Both the position numbers and the translations under genes were made by a program. Under the pieces are notes generated by a model. The model made no database searches and was not told the DNA's origin. It worked only from the letters and a program-made list of their open reading frames with translations. Source: Bin87 sp965116785 (GTDB taxonomy: Bacteria > Chloroflexota > Dehalococcoidia > Lucifugimonadales > UBA3495). Taken from it: a stretch of 64,000 bases of DNA. Of the stretch, positions 55,911 to 64,000 are shown piece by piece. The stretch lies in the NCBI GenBank assembly GCA_965116785.1, contig OZ220731.1, forward strand, positions 1,612,001 to 1,676,000. The letters run 5' to 3'. Within the stretch, counting starts at the first letter, position 1. Every line of letters starts with the position of its first letter.

Positions 55911-57320
55911 ATGCGTCGGCCCAGAATTTTCTACGGGTGGTGGATTGTCATCGTCAGCCTCGTTGCCGACGGGATGAAACACGGCAGTTTCAATCGCGGG
56001 TTCACGGTTCTCTACGTTCCGATAGAGAGCGAAATCATCTTCCCGAAGAACGTTCTGGGATTCAGCCCGCAGTCGCGGACCATGCTCGGACTGGCGGAGG
56101 GTCTGGGACGGTTCATGGGCGGCGTGCAGGGCCCGCTCATGGGATATTGCACCGACCGGTTTGGTCCTCGCGTGATGCTGGCCTTCGGCGGGCTGATGTC
56201 CGGTCTGGGATTCATCCTGCTGGCGCGCACCACCAACTTCTGGTGGTTCCTGCTCGTGTTCGTCATCTTCCTGTCGGTGGGGTTCAGGTCGGGCTACAAC
56301 AATGCCTCGATCGCGGCCGTAAACAACTGGTTCCGGCGGCGGCGCGGCCTGGCAATGTCGGTAGTCAGCATGGGCAACGGGTTGGGCGGGGCGTCGGCAT
56401 ATCTCGTCGGGCTGCTCGTTTTCCTGGTGGGATGGCGCGACGCCTGCACGATCCTGGGCGTCGCCATCCTGGCGGTGGTCATACCGCTGTCGTACTTCCT
56501 GCGCCGTTCTCCAGAGGACATGGGACAGTTGCCCGACGGAGACCCGCCTGAGGTCGTCGAGGCGAACGCATCGGACCGGAGCGCGGTGGCTCGCCGGCGG
56601 TCTACCAACGGCGGGGATACGGACTTCACCGCCCGGGAAGCGATGCGAACGCCCTCGTACTGGCTGCTGGTGATGTCGACCGGATTCCGAAACATCGTCC
56701 ACGCCGGCGCCTCTTTCCTGATGGCCCCTCTGATTATCTGGTTCATGGAGGCCGGGGTCCCGGTGGACCCGGCATCGGAACCGGGACAGAGGAACATCAT
56801 CATAGCGGCCGCGTTCGTGAGCGCGTTTTCCTTAGCCAATATGGTGTTCAACCCGTGCATGGGGTGGATCGGTGACAAGGTGGACCGCCGAAAGCTCAGC
56901 GCGCTGTGCATGCTCGCCGGCGCGGCCGCGTTGGGGTCGCTGCTGACCCAAAGCGGACAGCTTTGGCAGGTGGTCGTGTTCGTCCTTCTGCTCGCATTCG
57001 CGGAGAGCGCGAACCCGTTGAACTGGGCCATCATGGGCGACTTCTTCGGTCGGCGAGCCTATGCCACACTGCGGGGATGGCAGCACCTGCCTGACCAACT
57101 GGCGTCGATGTGGACCGCCATGTGGATGGGAGCCATCTACGACTACACCGGCAGTTTCTACTGGGCGCTGTTCCCCCTGGTGGTGCTGTATATCGCCGCG
57201 GCTATCGGGTACTGGTTCCTGCCGCGGCCGCCGCTTCCGAGGCGTTTGGAGTTGCAACAGGAGCGCAACACTGCCCGCCGCGACCGGTCGATCCGCGCGG
57301 CGCCGGAGCCGGCCGGGTAA
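55911..57320 (+). CDS. MFS transporter (monocarboxylate/oxalate-formate antiporter-like)
   Basis: 469 residues with about 12 membrane helices. FYGWWIVIVSLVADGMKHG is the YGW start typical of the oxalate/formate and monocarboxylate porter branch, GPLMGYCTDRFGPRVMLAFGG is motif A, and RGLAMSVVSMGNGLGGAS the TM5 region. A soluble loop of about 50 residues lies in the middle (PEVVEANASDRSAVARRRS). The ATG at 55911 has a TGGGG upstream; the longer in-frame extension to 55662 has no family resemblance. It likely imports organic acids for the catabolic pathways. Substrate unknown. Confidence 0.85.
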   Translation: MRRPRIFYGWWIVIVSLVADGMKHGSFNRGFTVLYVPIESEIIFPKNVLGFSPQSRTMLGLAEGLGRFMGGVQGPLMGYCTDRFGPRVMLAFGGLMSGLGFILLARTTNFWWFLLVFVIFLSVGFRSGYNNASIAAVNNWFRRRRGLAMSVVSMGNGLGGASAYLVGLLVFLVGWRDACTILGVAILAVVIPLSYFLRRSPEDMGQLPDGDPPEVVEANASDRSAVARRRSTNGGDTDFTAREAMRTPSYWLLVMSTGFRNIVHAGASFLMAPLIIWFMEAGVPVDPASEPGQRNIIIAAAFVSAFSLANMVFNPCMGWIGDKVDRRKLSALCMLAGAAALGSLLTQSGQLWQVVVFVLLLAFAESANPLNWAIMGDFFGRRAYATLRGWQHLPDQLASMWTAMWMGAIYDYTGSFYWALFPLVVLYIAAAIGYWFLPRPPLPRRLELQQERNTARRDRSIRAAPEPAG

Positions 57321-57444
57321 GGCGCTTCCGAGCGATGCCGGCTTAATGAGACTCCAGCAACCGAATGGGCTCAATCGACGACCCGCGACAGCACACGTTC
57401 CTCCCAGTCCAACGATTCGCCTCTGAAACGACTCCGAAGTCACC

Positions 57445-58761
57445 ATGGCGAAAAGTGCAACGCCCTCCGAAACGCTGGCACTCCTTTTGGGGGGCGACCT
57501 TTCGTTCCAGGGGACCGGACGGCTTGCCCATCCGCTGTACGCGCTGCACCCGTTTGCGGCCCGGTTCCCGTACGGCTTGCCGGGGTACTTCATCGATGCG
57601 CTGACCGAGCGCGGCGACACGGTGCTGGACCCCATGTGCGGCTCGGGTATCACGCTGCTCGAAGGTTGGTCATCCGGTCGGAGCGTCATCGGAGTGGATC
57701 TGGATCCCCTGGCTCGACGGCAGGCGCGGGCTCGGACCACGGCCCTGTGCGGCGCTGAGGTCCGCCTGGCAGGCGAGGCAACCCTCCGGAAAACCGCCGA
57801 TCTCATGGCGGGGTTAGGCGCGCATCGAGACCCATTGCGGGCAGTCCGGGCGGACATGGACCCGGCGTCCCGGGAGTTCATAGACTACTGGTTCTTGCCA
57901 GAAACCCAACGGGAGCTCGCCTGCCTGACGCTGGCTATTCGTGAGGAGACCGACGATGATCTACGCAATCTGTTGGAAGTGATTTTTTCGTCCACCATTG
58001 TGACCAAATCGGGCGGCGTATCCCGAGCCAGGGATTTGGCGCATACCCGGCCTCACCGGGTTTCCGACAAGATTCCCAGGCGTCCCATCCCCTTGTTTGC
58101 TAACCTCGTCGAACGGGCTGCTGCCTCCTACGCTGCCGTAGATCGGGAGGCGGTAGGCGATTGTCGGATCGTCGACGGGGACGCCCGTTTCCTGCCGCAA
58201 CCGGATTGCAACGTGGACCTGATCGTCACATCCCCGCCATACGCCAACGCACTCGACTACATGCGAGCGCACAAGTTTTCGCTGGCGTGGCTGGGCGATC
58301 CCATCCCATCTCTAACCGAGTTGCGGCGGGAGTACATCGGGTCCGAGTCAGCGGGCAGCAAGGCGGCCCCGGTCGGTCAACTCCCGGCCACCGTCGAAGC
58401 CGTGGTGCAGCTCGTTGGCGAGGCAGACCCCGCAAAATCCCGCGTCCTGCGACGGTATTTCGAGGATATGCAAGCATCCATCACGGAGATGCATAGGGTC
58501 CTCCGACCCGGGTCGGCGGTGATAATCGTCGTGGGGCCGTCCACCATGCGCGGGATACTGGTGCCCACCCACGAATGCCTGGCCGACCTCGCCGGACAGA
58601 CTGGACTCGATGTGGTGGGGGTCGCGCCACGGAACCTTGACCGTGACCGGCGGATGATGCCGGCGCGCAATTTCGGCGGTTCCAGCACTCCAAATACCGA
58701 CGCGACGGGGATCGAGAGGCGGATGCACACGGAGTATGTGATCGGCGCAGTCAAGTCCTGA
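57445..58761 (+). CDS. SPPY-type (amino-) DNA methyltransferase, orphan
   Basis: 438 residues. Motif I (SAM binding) is VLDPMCGSGITLLEG at about residues 60-74, followed by GVDLDPLARRQA. Motif IV is TSPPYANALDY at about 261-271. SPPY is typical of N4-cytosine or N6-adenine methylases. Motif I precedes IV by nearly 200 residues, with a variable region between that could be the target-recognition domain. No restriction enzyme, specificity subunit or repair partner is adjacent. It lies 375 bases upstream of dnaA on the same strand. A role in DNA replication timing is only a guess; a 16S-type RNA methylase is less likely because of SPPY. Confidence 0.78.
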   Translation: MAKSATPSETLALLLGGDLSFQGTGRLAHPLYALHPFAARFPYGLPGYFIDALTERGDTVLDPMCGSGITLLEGWSSGRSVIGVDLDPLARRQARARTTALCGAEVRLAGEATLRKTADLMAGLGAHRDPLRAVRADMDPASREFIDYWFLPETQRELACLTLAIREETDDDLRNLLEVIFSSTIVTKSGGVSRARDLAHTRPHRVSDKIPRRPIPLFANLVERAAASYAAVDREAVGDCRIVDGDARFLPQPDCNVDLIVTSPPYANALDYMRAHKFSLAWLGDPIPSLTELRREYIGSESAGSKAAPVGQLPATVEAVVQLVGEADPAKSRVLRRYFEDMQASITEMHRVLRPGSAVIIVVGPSTMRGILVPTHECLADLAGQTGLDVVGVAPRNLDRDRRMMPARNFGGSSTPNTDATGIERRMHTEYVIGAVKS

Positions 58762-59083
58762 CTGTGTCGTTGGACACCCGTCGGCCGCTTGGGTCTGGGC
58801 AGCCCGTTTGTAGCCCCGGCGATCTAGCGCTAAACGGCAACCCGGCTGGACCCGGCGCGGCTTTCTACCAGATGTTGTTATCGATGGCCGGACGCGGCAC
58901 ATTTTCGCCGGCGACGCACTCCCCCGGCCGCATCAAAACGGATATTCCAATGCCGCTGTGATGCGCCGAGCGCAAGATTGGATTTCATCATCCGTTTTGT
59001 TGTGCGGCCAATACCGTAATATTTTTCAAATCAGGACAAAACATTACATCTACTCATCCGTCTAGCGAGGACGACGGCGCCCA
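58762..59083 (+). other. Intergenic region upstream of dnaA
   Basis: About 320 bases without a gene. It contains an AT-richer stretch around 59020-59060 and a perfect inverted repeat CAAAACGGAT/ATCCGTTTTG (58934-58943 and 58990-58999). No clear TTATCCACA-type DnaA box was found on either strand, so I do not call it an origin. A short open frame (58764-58961) has no ribosome site or family resemblance. Confidence 0.5.
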
Positions 59084-59112
59084 TTTACCATTGTCTGCCA
59101 TACGATTATGTT
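59084..59112 (+). promoter_or_regulatory. Candidate dnaA promoter
   Basis: TTTACC (59084-59089), 17-base spacer, TATGTT (59107-59112). Transcription would start around 59119, 17 bases before the dnaA ATG. Only a modest match, so support is limited. Confidence 0.35.
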
Positions 59113-59135
59113 CAGCCGGAATCAGGAAACAGACA

Positions 59136-60572
59136 ATGCAAGACCGTCCCGACCCCGTATCAGCATGGCAAGCAACCCTCGGCCGCCTGCAGTTGGAAAT
59201 ACCCCAGGAGCAATTCAACACTTTCCTCAGGCCCTGCTCCGGCCTGCGATGGGAGGACGATTGCCTGGTGGTCGGAGCAACAACGACATTTGCCGTATCC
59301 TGGCTCGAGTTGCCGCTGCACCTGGAAATGGTGAGGGAGGCAGTGGCCAAGACGGTCGGCGTGCAGTCCAATGTCCGCTATGAGGCATTGCCGGCGGACT
59401 TCCACGGCGCCGCGACCGCGCGCGCCGCATCTGTGCATCAGGTAGTCGCCGACCCGGCAACCCGACTTTCCGACCTATCTGATCCCGCACGGGACCAATC
59501 GCAAAGTGAAACCGCGTTGGAGTGGCCAGATCACCAGCCACGCCGGGCGGTGGGTCTCAACCCGCGCTACACCTTCGACAATTTCGTCGTCGGCGAAAGC
59601 AACCAGTTGGCTTACCATGCCGCGCGAGCCATAAACGCCGCAGGTGGGGATGCGATCCCCGGATACAACCCGCTGCTGATCTACGCCGGTTCCGGCATGG
59701 GCAAGACGCACCTGCTGCACGCCATCGGAAACCATGCTCGACAGCGGAGCATTTCGGTCCGGTACGTCACGTCCGAACAGTTCACCAACGAGTTCGTGTC
59801 GGCGATCAGCCGCCGGGCAATGCCGGAATTCCGCGAGCGCTACCGAGGCGTCGACCTCCTGCTCCTGGACGACGTGCAATTCCTGGTGGGCAAAGAGCAA
59901 ACGCAGGAGACGCTGTTCCACACCTTCAACGACCTGCATCAGGCCGGGGCGCAGATAGTCCTGACCAGCGACCGGCCGCCGGAAACCATCACGCCTTTGG
60001 AGGAGCGGCTCCGCTCCCGCTTCCAATGGGGGTTGGTGGCCGACATCCGTCCGCCATCGCTGGAGACGCGGCTGGCAATGCTCCATTCCTGGGCTTCAGA
60101 CCAGGGATCGGAGGTGCCGAGTTCCGTGCTGGACCTCATAGCGCAGCGGGTGAGTCGAAACGTGCGCCAGCTATTGGGCGCGTTCAACCGGGTGGTGGCA
60201 ACGTCCCAACTCCTGAGCGCTCCCTTGACTGCCGAGAGCGTGGCCGCACAACTCGACGCCATCACCGGGCCGGACTCCCGGGCCGAGGTGACGCCTCAGC
60301 AGGCATTGAGCAAGGTGGCGCATCACTACGGGATTGCGGCCGAGCAGATATTGAGCCGCAATCGCACCGCCGCGGTGGCGCTGGCCAGACAGGTGACGAT
60401 GTATCTGCTGGTGTCTGAACTCGCCATGACCCCGACAGGCGCGGGAAGATTCCTGGCAGGTCGCAACCACAGCACGGTGATCCACGGAGTCGCACGCGTG
60501 CGGCAGGCCATGGAGACCGATGCCAGGCTGAGGCACGCGATCCTCGCAATCACCGATTCACTGACAGACTGA
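59136..60572 (+). CDS. dnaA: Chromosomal replication initiator protein DnaA
   Basis: 478 residues. N-terminal domain I (AWQATLGRLQLEIPQEQFNTF), a variable Pro/Ser/Asp-rich linker, the AAA+ core with Walker A YAGSGMGKTHLLHAI (about 185-199) and Walker B LLLLDDVQFL (about 240), and the sensor arginine region RLRSRFQWGLVADI. The C-terminal domain IV has the DNA-recognition signature FLAGRNHSTVIHG. The ATG at 59136 gives the standard domain I start and has only a weak ribosome site. Neither dnaN nor other replication genes lie beside it, unlike many bacteria. Identity is sure. Confidence 0.95.
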   Translation: MQDRPDPVSAWQATLGRLQLEIPQEQFNTFLRPCSGLRWEDDCLVVGATTTFAVSWLELPLHLEMVREAVAKTVGVQSNVRYEALPADFHGAATARAASVHQVVADPATRLSDLSDPARDQSQSETALEWPDHQPRRAVGLNPRYTFDNFVVGESNQLAYHAARAINAAGGDAIPGYNPLLIYAGSGMGKTHLLHAIGNHARQRSISVRYVTSEQFTNEFVSAISRRAMPEFRERYRGVDLLLLDDVQFLVGKEQTQETLFHTFNDLHQAGAQIVLTSDRPPETITPLEERLRSRFQWGLVADIRPPSLETRLAMLHSWASDQGSEVPSSVLDLIAQRVSRNVRQLLGAFNRVVATSQLLSAPLTAESVAAQLDAITGPDSRAEVTPQQALSKVAHHYGIAAEQILSRNRTAAVALARQVTMYLLVSELAMTPTGAGRFLAGRNHSTVIHGVARVRQAMETDARLRHAILAITDSLTD

Positions 60573-60607
60573 ACTCGTCGCTCGTCGACGCGACCCAGGA
60601 GGAACAC

Positions 60608-61642
60608 ATGACGACAGGCAACACCCAGACCATCCGAACCGCCGTTGGCACGGGCGATGCCGGATACAGCGGAGACGGCGGGCCGGCGGAGTCGGCCACC
60701 CTCCGCGAGCCGTTCATGTGCGCCTTCGACGACGCGGGCAACATGTTCTTCTGCGAGGCGAAAAATCACATTGTCCGCAGGGTTGATGCGACCACGGGGA
60801 ACGTCACGACCGTGGCCGGCACCGGAGAAGTCGGCTACACGGGAGACGGGGGGCCGGCAACCGGAGCGACCATGAACGAGCCCTATTCGCTGGAGGTTGA
60901 CCGGGACGGGAGCATATACGTCGTCGACCGCCTCAACGCCGTGGTACGCCGGGTCGACGGTAGCACGGGCATTATCACAACGGTCGCCGGCACGGGCGAA
61001 CCGGGATATACGGGCGATGGGGGCCCCGGCGACGAGGCCCAGCTGCGTGAGCCCAACGACTGCTTCCTGGACGGACGCGGCGGTCTGCTCATCGCGGACA
61101 TCCAGGACCAACGCATTCGTCGCCTGGACCTGGCTACGGGAATCATCGACACCTTTGCCGGCAACGGCGAAAAAACCCGCGGCGGCGACGGCATGCCGGC
61201 GCGACAGGCGAGCATGCTGGGCTCGCGGGCAGTGTGCATGGACCAACACGGCAACACCTACATCGCGGAGCGGGAGGGCAACGGCATCCGCGTGGTCACC
61301 GCCGGCGGAATCATGGGTACCGTGGCCGGCGCGTCGGCGGAACGCGGCTACAGCGGTGACGGCGGATCCGCGCTGGCCGCCACCTGGGGGGCGCCCAAGG
61401 CGCTGCGCTGCGACGCCGACGGCAACGTCATAGTGGTGGACACGGAAAACCACGCGATCCGGAAGATCGACGTGAACACCGGTGTGGTCACCACCATAGC
61501 CGGCGGGCAACTGGGCGGGCAGGGAGACGGCGGCCCCGCCACCGAAGCCGGATTGGACCGGCCGCACGGATGCGGTATCGCGGCTGATGGGCGACTCTAC
61601 ATCGCGGACAGCAACAACCACCGCATCCGGGTCGTGGGCTAG
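60608..61642 (+). CDS. NHL-repeat beta-propeller protein
   Basis: 344 residues consisting of about six repeats of the form TVAGTGEPGYTGDGGPA followed by LREPF.. or similar. Four near-identical GDGGPA blocks and the strand IRKIDVNTGVVTTIAGG make this an NHL/six-bladed propeller. There is no signal peptide, so unless exported in an unusual way it is cytoplasmic. AGGAGGAACACATG fixes the start. It follows dnaA by 35 bases and is followed by the tRNA promoter. NHL proteins bind ligands or act as lactonases; function not assigned. Confidence 0.85.
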   Translation: MTTGNTQTIRTAVGTGDAGYSGDGGPAESATLREPFMCAFDDAGNMFFCEAKNHIVRRVDATTGNVTTVAGTGEVGYTGDGGPATGATMNEPYSLEVDRDGSIYVVDRLNAVVRRVDGSTGIITTVAGTGEPGYTGDGGPGDEAQLREPNDCFLDGRGGLLIADIQDQRIRRLDLATGIIDTFAGNGEKTRGGDGMPARQASMLGSRAVCMDQHGNTYIAEREGNGIRVVTAGGIMGTVAGASAERGYSGDGGSALAATWGAPKALRCDADGNVIVVDTENHAIRKIDVNTGVVTTIAGGQLGGQGDGGPATEAGLDRPHGCGIAADGRLYIADSNNHRIRVVG

Positions 61643-61675
61643 CAACCAACTTCAGCTGACCACGGGCATCGTTCC

Positions 61676-61705
61676 TTGACACTTTCGCGCCTTGTTGGCT
61701 ACGAT
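61676..61705 (+). promoter_or_regulatory. Promoter of the tRNA-Ala/tRNA-Arg pair
   Basis: Consensus TTGACA (61676-61681), 18-base spacer, TACGAT (61700-61705). The expected start near 61712 is about 38 bases before tRNA-Ala. This is one of the strongest -35 boxes in the window. Confidence 0.65.
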
Positions 61706-61749
61706 GGAATCGAGGACTGCAAGCGATCAAACGCGAACGGCCTCAGCGT

Positions 61750-61825
61750 GGGGATATAGCTCAACTGGGAGAGCGCGGCGTTCGCAATGCCGAGGTTGCG
61801 GGTTCGAGCCCCGCTATCTCCACCA
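61750..61825 (+). tRNA. tRNA-Ala (CGC anticodon)
   Basis: A 76-base cloverleaf with CCA encoded. The anticodon loop reads TTCGCAA, so the anticodon is CGC for GCG codons. The alanine identity pair G3:U70 is present in the acceptor stem (GGGGATA against TATCTCC). D-arm GCTC/GAGC and T-arm GCGGG/CCCGC are complete. Confidence 0.96.
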
Positions 61826-61835
61826 TTTGGTTTTT

Positions 61836-61912
61836 GCCCCTGTAGCTCAGTTGGACAGAGCGGCGGCGTCCTAAGTCGCGCGTCGGGGGTTCGAGTCCCT
61901 CCAGGGGTACCA
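61836..61912 (+). tRNA. tRNA-Arg (CCT anticodon)
   Basis: A 77-base cloverleaf with CCA encoded, ten bases after tRNA-Ala. The anticodon loop is GTCCTAA, anticodon CCT for AGG codons. Acceptor stem GCCCCTG against CAGGGGT, with a G:U pair at 1-72; T-loop TTCGAGT. Both tRNAs are in one transcript. Confidence 0.95.
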
Positions 61913-61927
61913 AAACCCATCGGTTTT
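61912..61927 (+). terminator. Possible terminator of the tRNA pair
   Basis: AAAACC/GGTTTT six-pair hairpin immediately after the tRNA-Arg CCA. The T's are in the stem, as in compact factor-independent terminators. The following 278 bases to the DUF35 gene hold no feature I can support. Confidence 0.45.
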
Positions 61928-62205
61928 GAGTATAAAATCCGGCCTCATTGGTCGGATTTGTCGCTTAATGAAGTTGACGCTCTCGGTCACCGCAGCCTGC
62001 CTGGGCACGCTCATAGCTGGGGATCCTGACGCCTTCCGCGTCGGGTTGTCGCCGTTTCCGAGTTGGATGGCACGGAAGATGATCTGACAGATCAAGCGGA
62101 TCCCAAGAGTTGCGGTTTCGACTGCGAGCATGGAACGAGCCGTTACCGCCGGCGCGCTCTGTTCTATAATGGCTTTGCCTGAAAAGAAACTGTTGGAGAC
62201 AAGCG

Positions 62206-62616
62206 ATGCCAAAGATAATTCCCGTACCCGATGAACTCAGCAAGCCCTTCTGGGATGCGGTCAACGAACAACGCCTCGTCCTGCAGATCTGTACTGGCTG
62301 CGACAGGCTCCAGTACCCTCCCGGGATGGACTGCCGGGTATGCGACTCCGCCGAAGGTCTGGAGTGGAAAGAGGTGGAAGGCAGGGGGCACATCGCCGCC
62401 TACATCGTCATCGAGGACGGGCGCCTCAACCGCCGGATGCCCGACCAGCCCTACAATCTTGCCCTGGTGACGCTGGACCAGGACCCCACCGTGAACTTCT
62501 ACTCCAACCTTCCGGGTGTTCCGCCCTACGAGGTGCCGGTGGGCGCGGCCGTGGAGGTAACCTTCGAGGAAGTGGCGCCCGGGCAGTTGATCCACGAGTG
62601 GCGGGTGGTGGCATAA
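62206..62616 (+). CDS. DUF35-type zinc-ribbon/OB-fold protein
   Basis: 136 residues of the Zn-ribbon plus OB-fold family (DUF35/ChsH2-C like) that accompanies thiolase-like acyltransferases. FWDAVNEQRLVLQICTGC and CRVCDSAEGLEW carry the four Cys ribbon; GVPPYEVPVGAAVEVTF is the OB-fold end. GGAG lies eight bases before the start. It is followed after 52 bases by a thiolase-like gene, the usual pairing, so it likely forms a complex that binds acyl-CoA. Identity is firm. Confidence 0.88.
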   Translation: MPKIIPVPDELSKPFWDAVNEQRLVLQICTGCDRLQYPPGMDCRVCDSAEGLEWKEVEGRGHIAAYIVIEDGRLNRRMPDQPYNLALVTLDQDPTVNFYSNLPGVPPYEVPVGAAVEVTFEEVAPGQLIHEWRVVA

Positions 62617-62668
62617 CCATCATTGAACATTCGCGTTTTTCCGTGAACGAGCGACAAAAGGACGGACT

Positions 62669-63985
62669 ATGACCAGCAGCAATAACTTCCAGTGGCGCAG
62701 AGACCGCGACGGCTTGGGCGTGTGGGAACACCGGGGCAAGGTCGCCATCGTCGGCTATGGCCATTCGCCGGTGGACCGTCGGTGGGACGAAACCAAACTG
62801 GATGAGTCCCTGGGCGCTTACACGATCATGGCCTGCGAAAAGGCCATGGAGCAGGCCGGAGTCACAATTGACCAGGTGGACGGCATTGTCTGCTGTGACA
62901 GCCACATCGCCGGCGGCAGCGGCGGGACCGCCTCCCAGTGGGCGCCCCGGCCCTATTTCGACCCACCATACGACTCGGAGTACGGCCTGACTCTGATCAA
63001 CGCCCAGTGGCTCATCAACACCATGGGCTTCAAGAACGTCAAGTTTGCACCGACCGGGGTGCCGACCATCGGCGAGATGGTGGGCATGGCCTCGCAGGCC
63101 GTGGGCGACGGGGTTTGCTCCACCTGCCTGGTCATCTATCCCACCGGGAACATGGAAGGCCGCTACCGGCGGGGCGGCGAGAATGCCGATGACTACGCGC
63201 GGGGCGCGCGCCAGTGGACCGTGCCGTGGGGCAACCACGGTGGCAACGATTTCATCAACATTTTCCCCCACCGCCAGTACCTGATGAGGTACGGCGGCGA
63301 ACATGAGGACCTGGCCCCCTTTGTCATCAACCAGCACAAGAACGGGATGCTCACCCCCTGGGGGTACAACGCCACCCACAATATCCAGCCCATATCGGTG
63401 GAAGACTACGTAGGTTCCCGGCCAATCCTGAATCCCCTACGCATCTGGGACTGCGACCGTCCCGTAAACGCCTCGGCGGCCTACCTGTTCACCACCTCCG
63501 AACGCGCTCAGGATATGAAATCGCAGCCGGTTTACGTGCTCAATCATTCCCAGCACAACTTCGCGTTCCGGACCACCCAGCCCGACCTCGACGAATTGGA
63601 GATGTGGACGGACCGCCAGGCCGCGCGCATGTACGAAGGCGCCGGCCTGGCGCCCGCCGACGTCGACATCTTCAATCCATACGACGGCTACTCCATAATG
63701 ACCCAGTTCTTCCTGGAGGGGTTCCAGTGGCACGGCGTCAAGCGGGGCGATGCCCTTGCCTTCTACGCCGGCGACATCACCGTCAAGGGTCCCCACCCCT
63801 TCAGTTCCAGCGGCGGCAACCTGGGTAACGGTCGCACCCGCACCGCCATGTACACCGACAGCATCGAGCAACTTCGCGGCACCGCCGGCGACCGCCAGGT
63901 AACCGTGCGAGCGGAGACCGCCCTGTGCGCCTTCTCCACCCCGAGCAGCGGTGGCTGGCTGATGTTGGGCAAGTATCCCTCGTGA
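62669..63985 (+). CDS. Thiolase-superfamily (SCP2/lipid-transfer-like) protein
   Basis: 438 residues. VAIVGYGHSPVDRRWDETKLDE and AGVTIDQVDGIVCCD are the N-terminal thiolase fold; the C-terminal half has DIFNPYDGYSIMTQFFLEGF and FSSSGGNLGNGRTRTAM, corresponding to the His/Gly-containing end. The two Cys expected in a true degradative thiolase are not clear, as in the SCP-x/DitF-like group which cleave side-chain beta-hydroxyacyl-CoA as retro-aldolases. AAAGGACGG supports the start. With DUF35 protein upstream it suggests steroid- or isoprenoid-like side-chain breakdown. It ends 16 bases before the window edge, so more genes may follow. Confidence 0.85.
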   Translation: MTSSNNFQWRRDRDGLGVWEHRGKVAIVGYGHSPVDRRWDETKLDESLGAYTIMACEKAMEQAGVTIDQVDGIVCCDSHIAGGSGGTASQWAPRPYFDPPYDSEYGLTLINAQWLINTMGFKNVKFAPTGVPTIGEMVGMASQAVGDGVCSTCLVIYPTGNMEGRYRRGGENADDYARGARQWTVPWGNHGGNDFINIFPHRQYLMRYGGEHEDLAPFVINQHKNGMLTPWGYNATHNIQPISVEDYVGSRPILNPLRIWDCDRPVNASAAYLFTTSERAQDMKSQPVYVLNHSQHNFAFRTTQPDLDELEMWTDRQAARMYEGAGLAPADVDIFNPYDGYSIMTQFFLEGFQWHGVKRGDALAFYAGDITVKGPHPFSSSGGNLGNGRTRTAMYTDSIEQLRGTAGDRQVTVRAETALCAFSTPSSGGWLMLGKYPS

Positions 63986-64000
63986 TGATTGCGAAAACCT

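Noticed and set aside
58762..59135. Replication origin upstream of dnaA
   Set aside because: No DnaA box cluster could be found; an inverted repeat and an AT-richer stretch alone are not enough.

Overview
The window is GC-rich, gene-dense bacterial chromosome with no phage, insertion sequence or CRISPR array visible. The gene repertoire points to a Chloroflexota bacterium of the SAR202/Dehalococcoidia type: several class III CoA-transferases, several luciferase-like flavin monooxygenases, an enolase-superfamily dehydratase, MmgE/PrpD, NIPSNAP, SnoaL-like and antibiotic-biosynthesis-monooxygenase proteins, and a 23S rRNA gene standing apart from 16S and 5S. That assignment is an inference from content; no database comparison was possible.

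Layout. 0-8.7 kb (+ strand): a catabolic block with an adjacent pair of CoA-transferases, two flavin monooxygenases, an ABM-domain protein, a third CoA-transferase and two Uma2 nuclease-fold paralogues. 8.7-12.2 kb (- strand): a single transcription unit with its own promoter, carrying 23S rRNA inside a long processing stem and then initiator tRNA. 12.2-21.1 kb: enoyl-CoA hydratase, MOSC protein, ammonium transporter, MmgE/PrpD, a CD225/DUF2752 membrane pair, NIPSNAP, a third flavin monooxygenase, a SnoaL-like protein and a rubrerythrin-VIT1 fusion. 21.2-29.3 kb (- strand): dnaJ, prmA, a kinase-like protein, a PP2C phosphatase, inositol-phosphate synthase, a PimA-like glycosyltransferase, a CDP-alcohol phosphatidyltransferase and an alpha/beta hydrolase. 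29.3-36.7 kb (- strand): crcB and a catabolic run (enolase superfamily, DUF4058, sarcosine-oxidase-like, SMP-30, class IV aminotransferase, hydroxyisobutyrate-dehydrogenase-like, PhnD-like binding protein). 36.8-40.5 kb (- strand): a beta-propeller lipoprotein, an LprG-type lipoprotein and a DHA2 transporter. 40.7-43.8 kb (+): cobQ, cobU and pduX for cobamide assembly. 43.8-49.8 kb (-): PIN protein, two tandem OGG1-like glycosylases, an exonuclease-DinG helicase and a PHP protein. 49.9-55.6 kb: a second hydroxyisobutyrate-dehydrogenase-like gene, split glycine decarboxylase (gcvPA/gcvPB), an FAD oxidoreductase and a PPOX protein. 55.9-64 kb (+): MFS transporter, orphan SPPY-type DNA methyltransferase, dnaA, NHL-repeat protein, tRNA-Ala and tRNA-Arg, and a DUF35/thiolase-like pair at the edge.

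Two themes tie genes together. First, CoA activation plus flavin-dependent oxidation, aldol/hydratase chemistry and broad oxidoreductases suggest breakdown of many recalcitrant organic substrates. Second, inositol-phosphate synthase, PimA-like glycosyltransferase and CDP-alcohol phosphatidyltransferase look like a route to mannosylated phosphatidylinositol, and an LprG-like lipoprotein followed by a DHA2 transporter elsewhere in the window has the layout of the mycobacterial lprG-p55 lipid export operon. The second theme is the most notable observation here.
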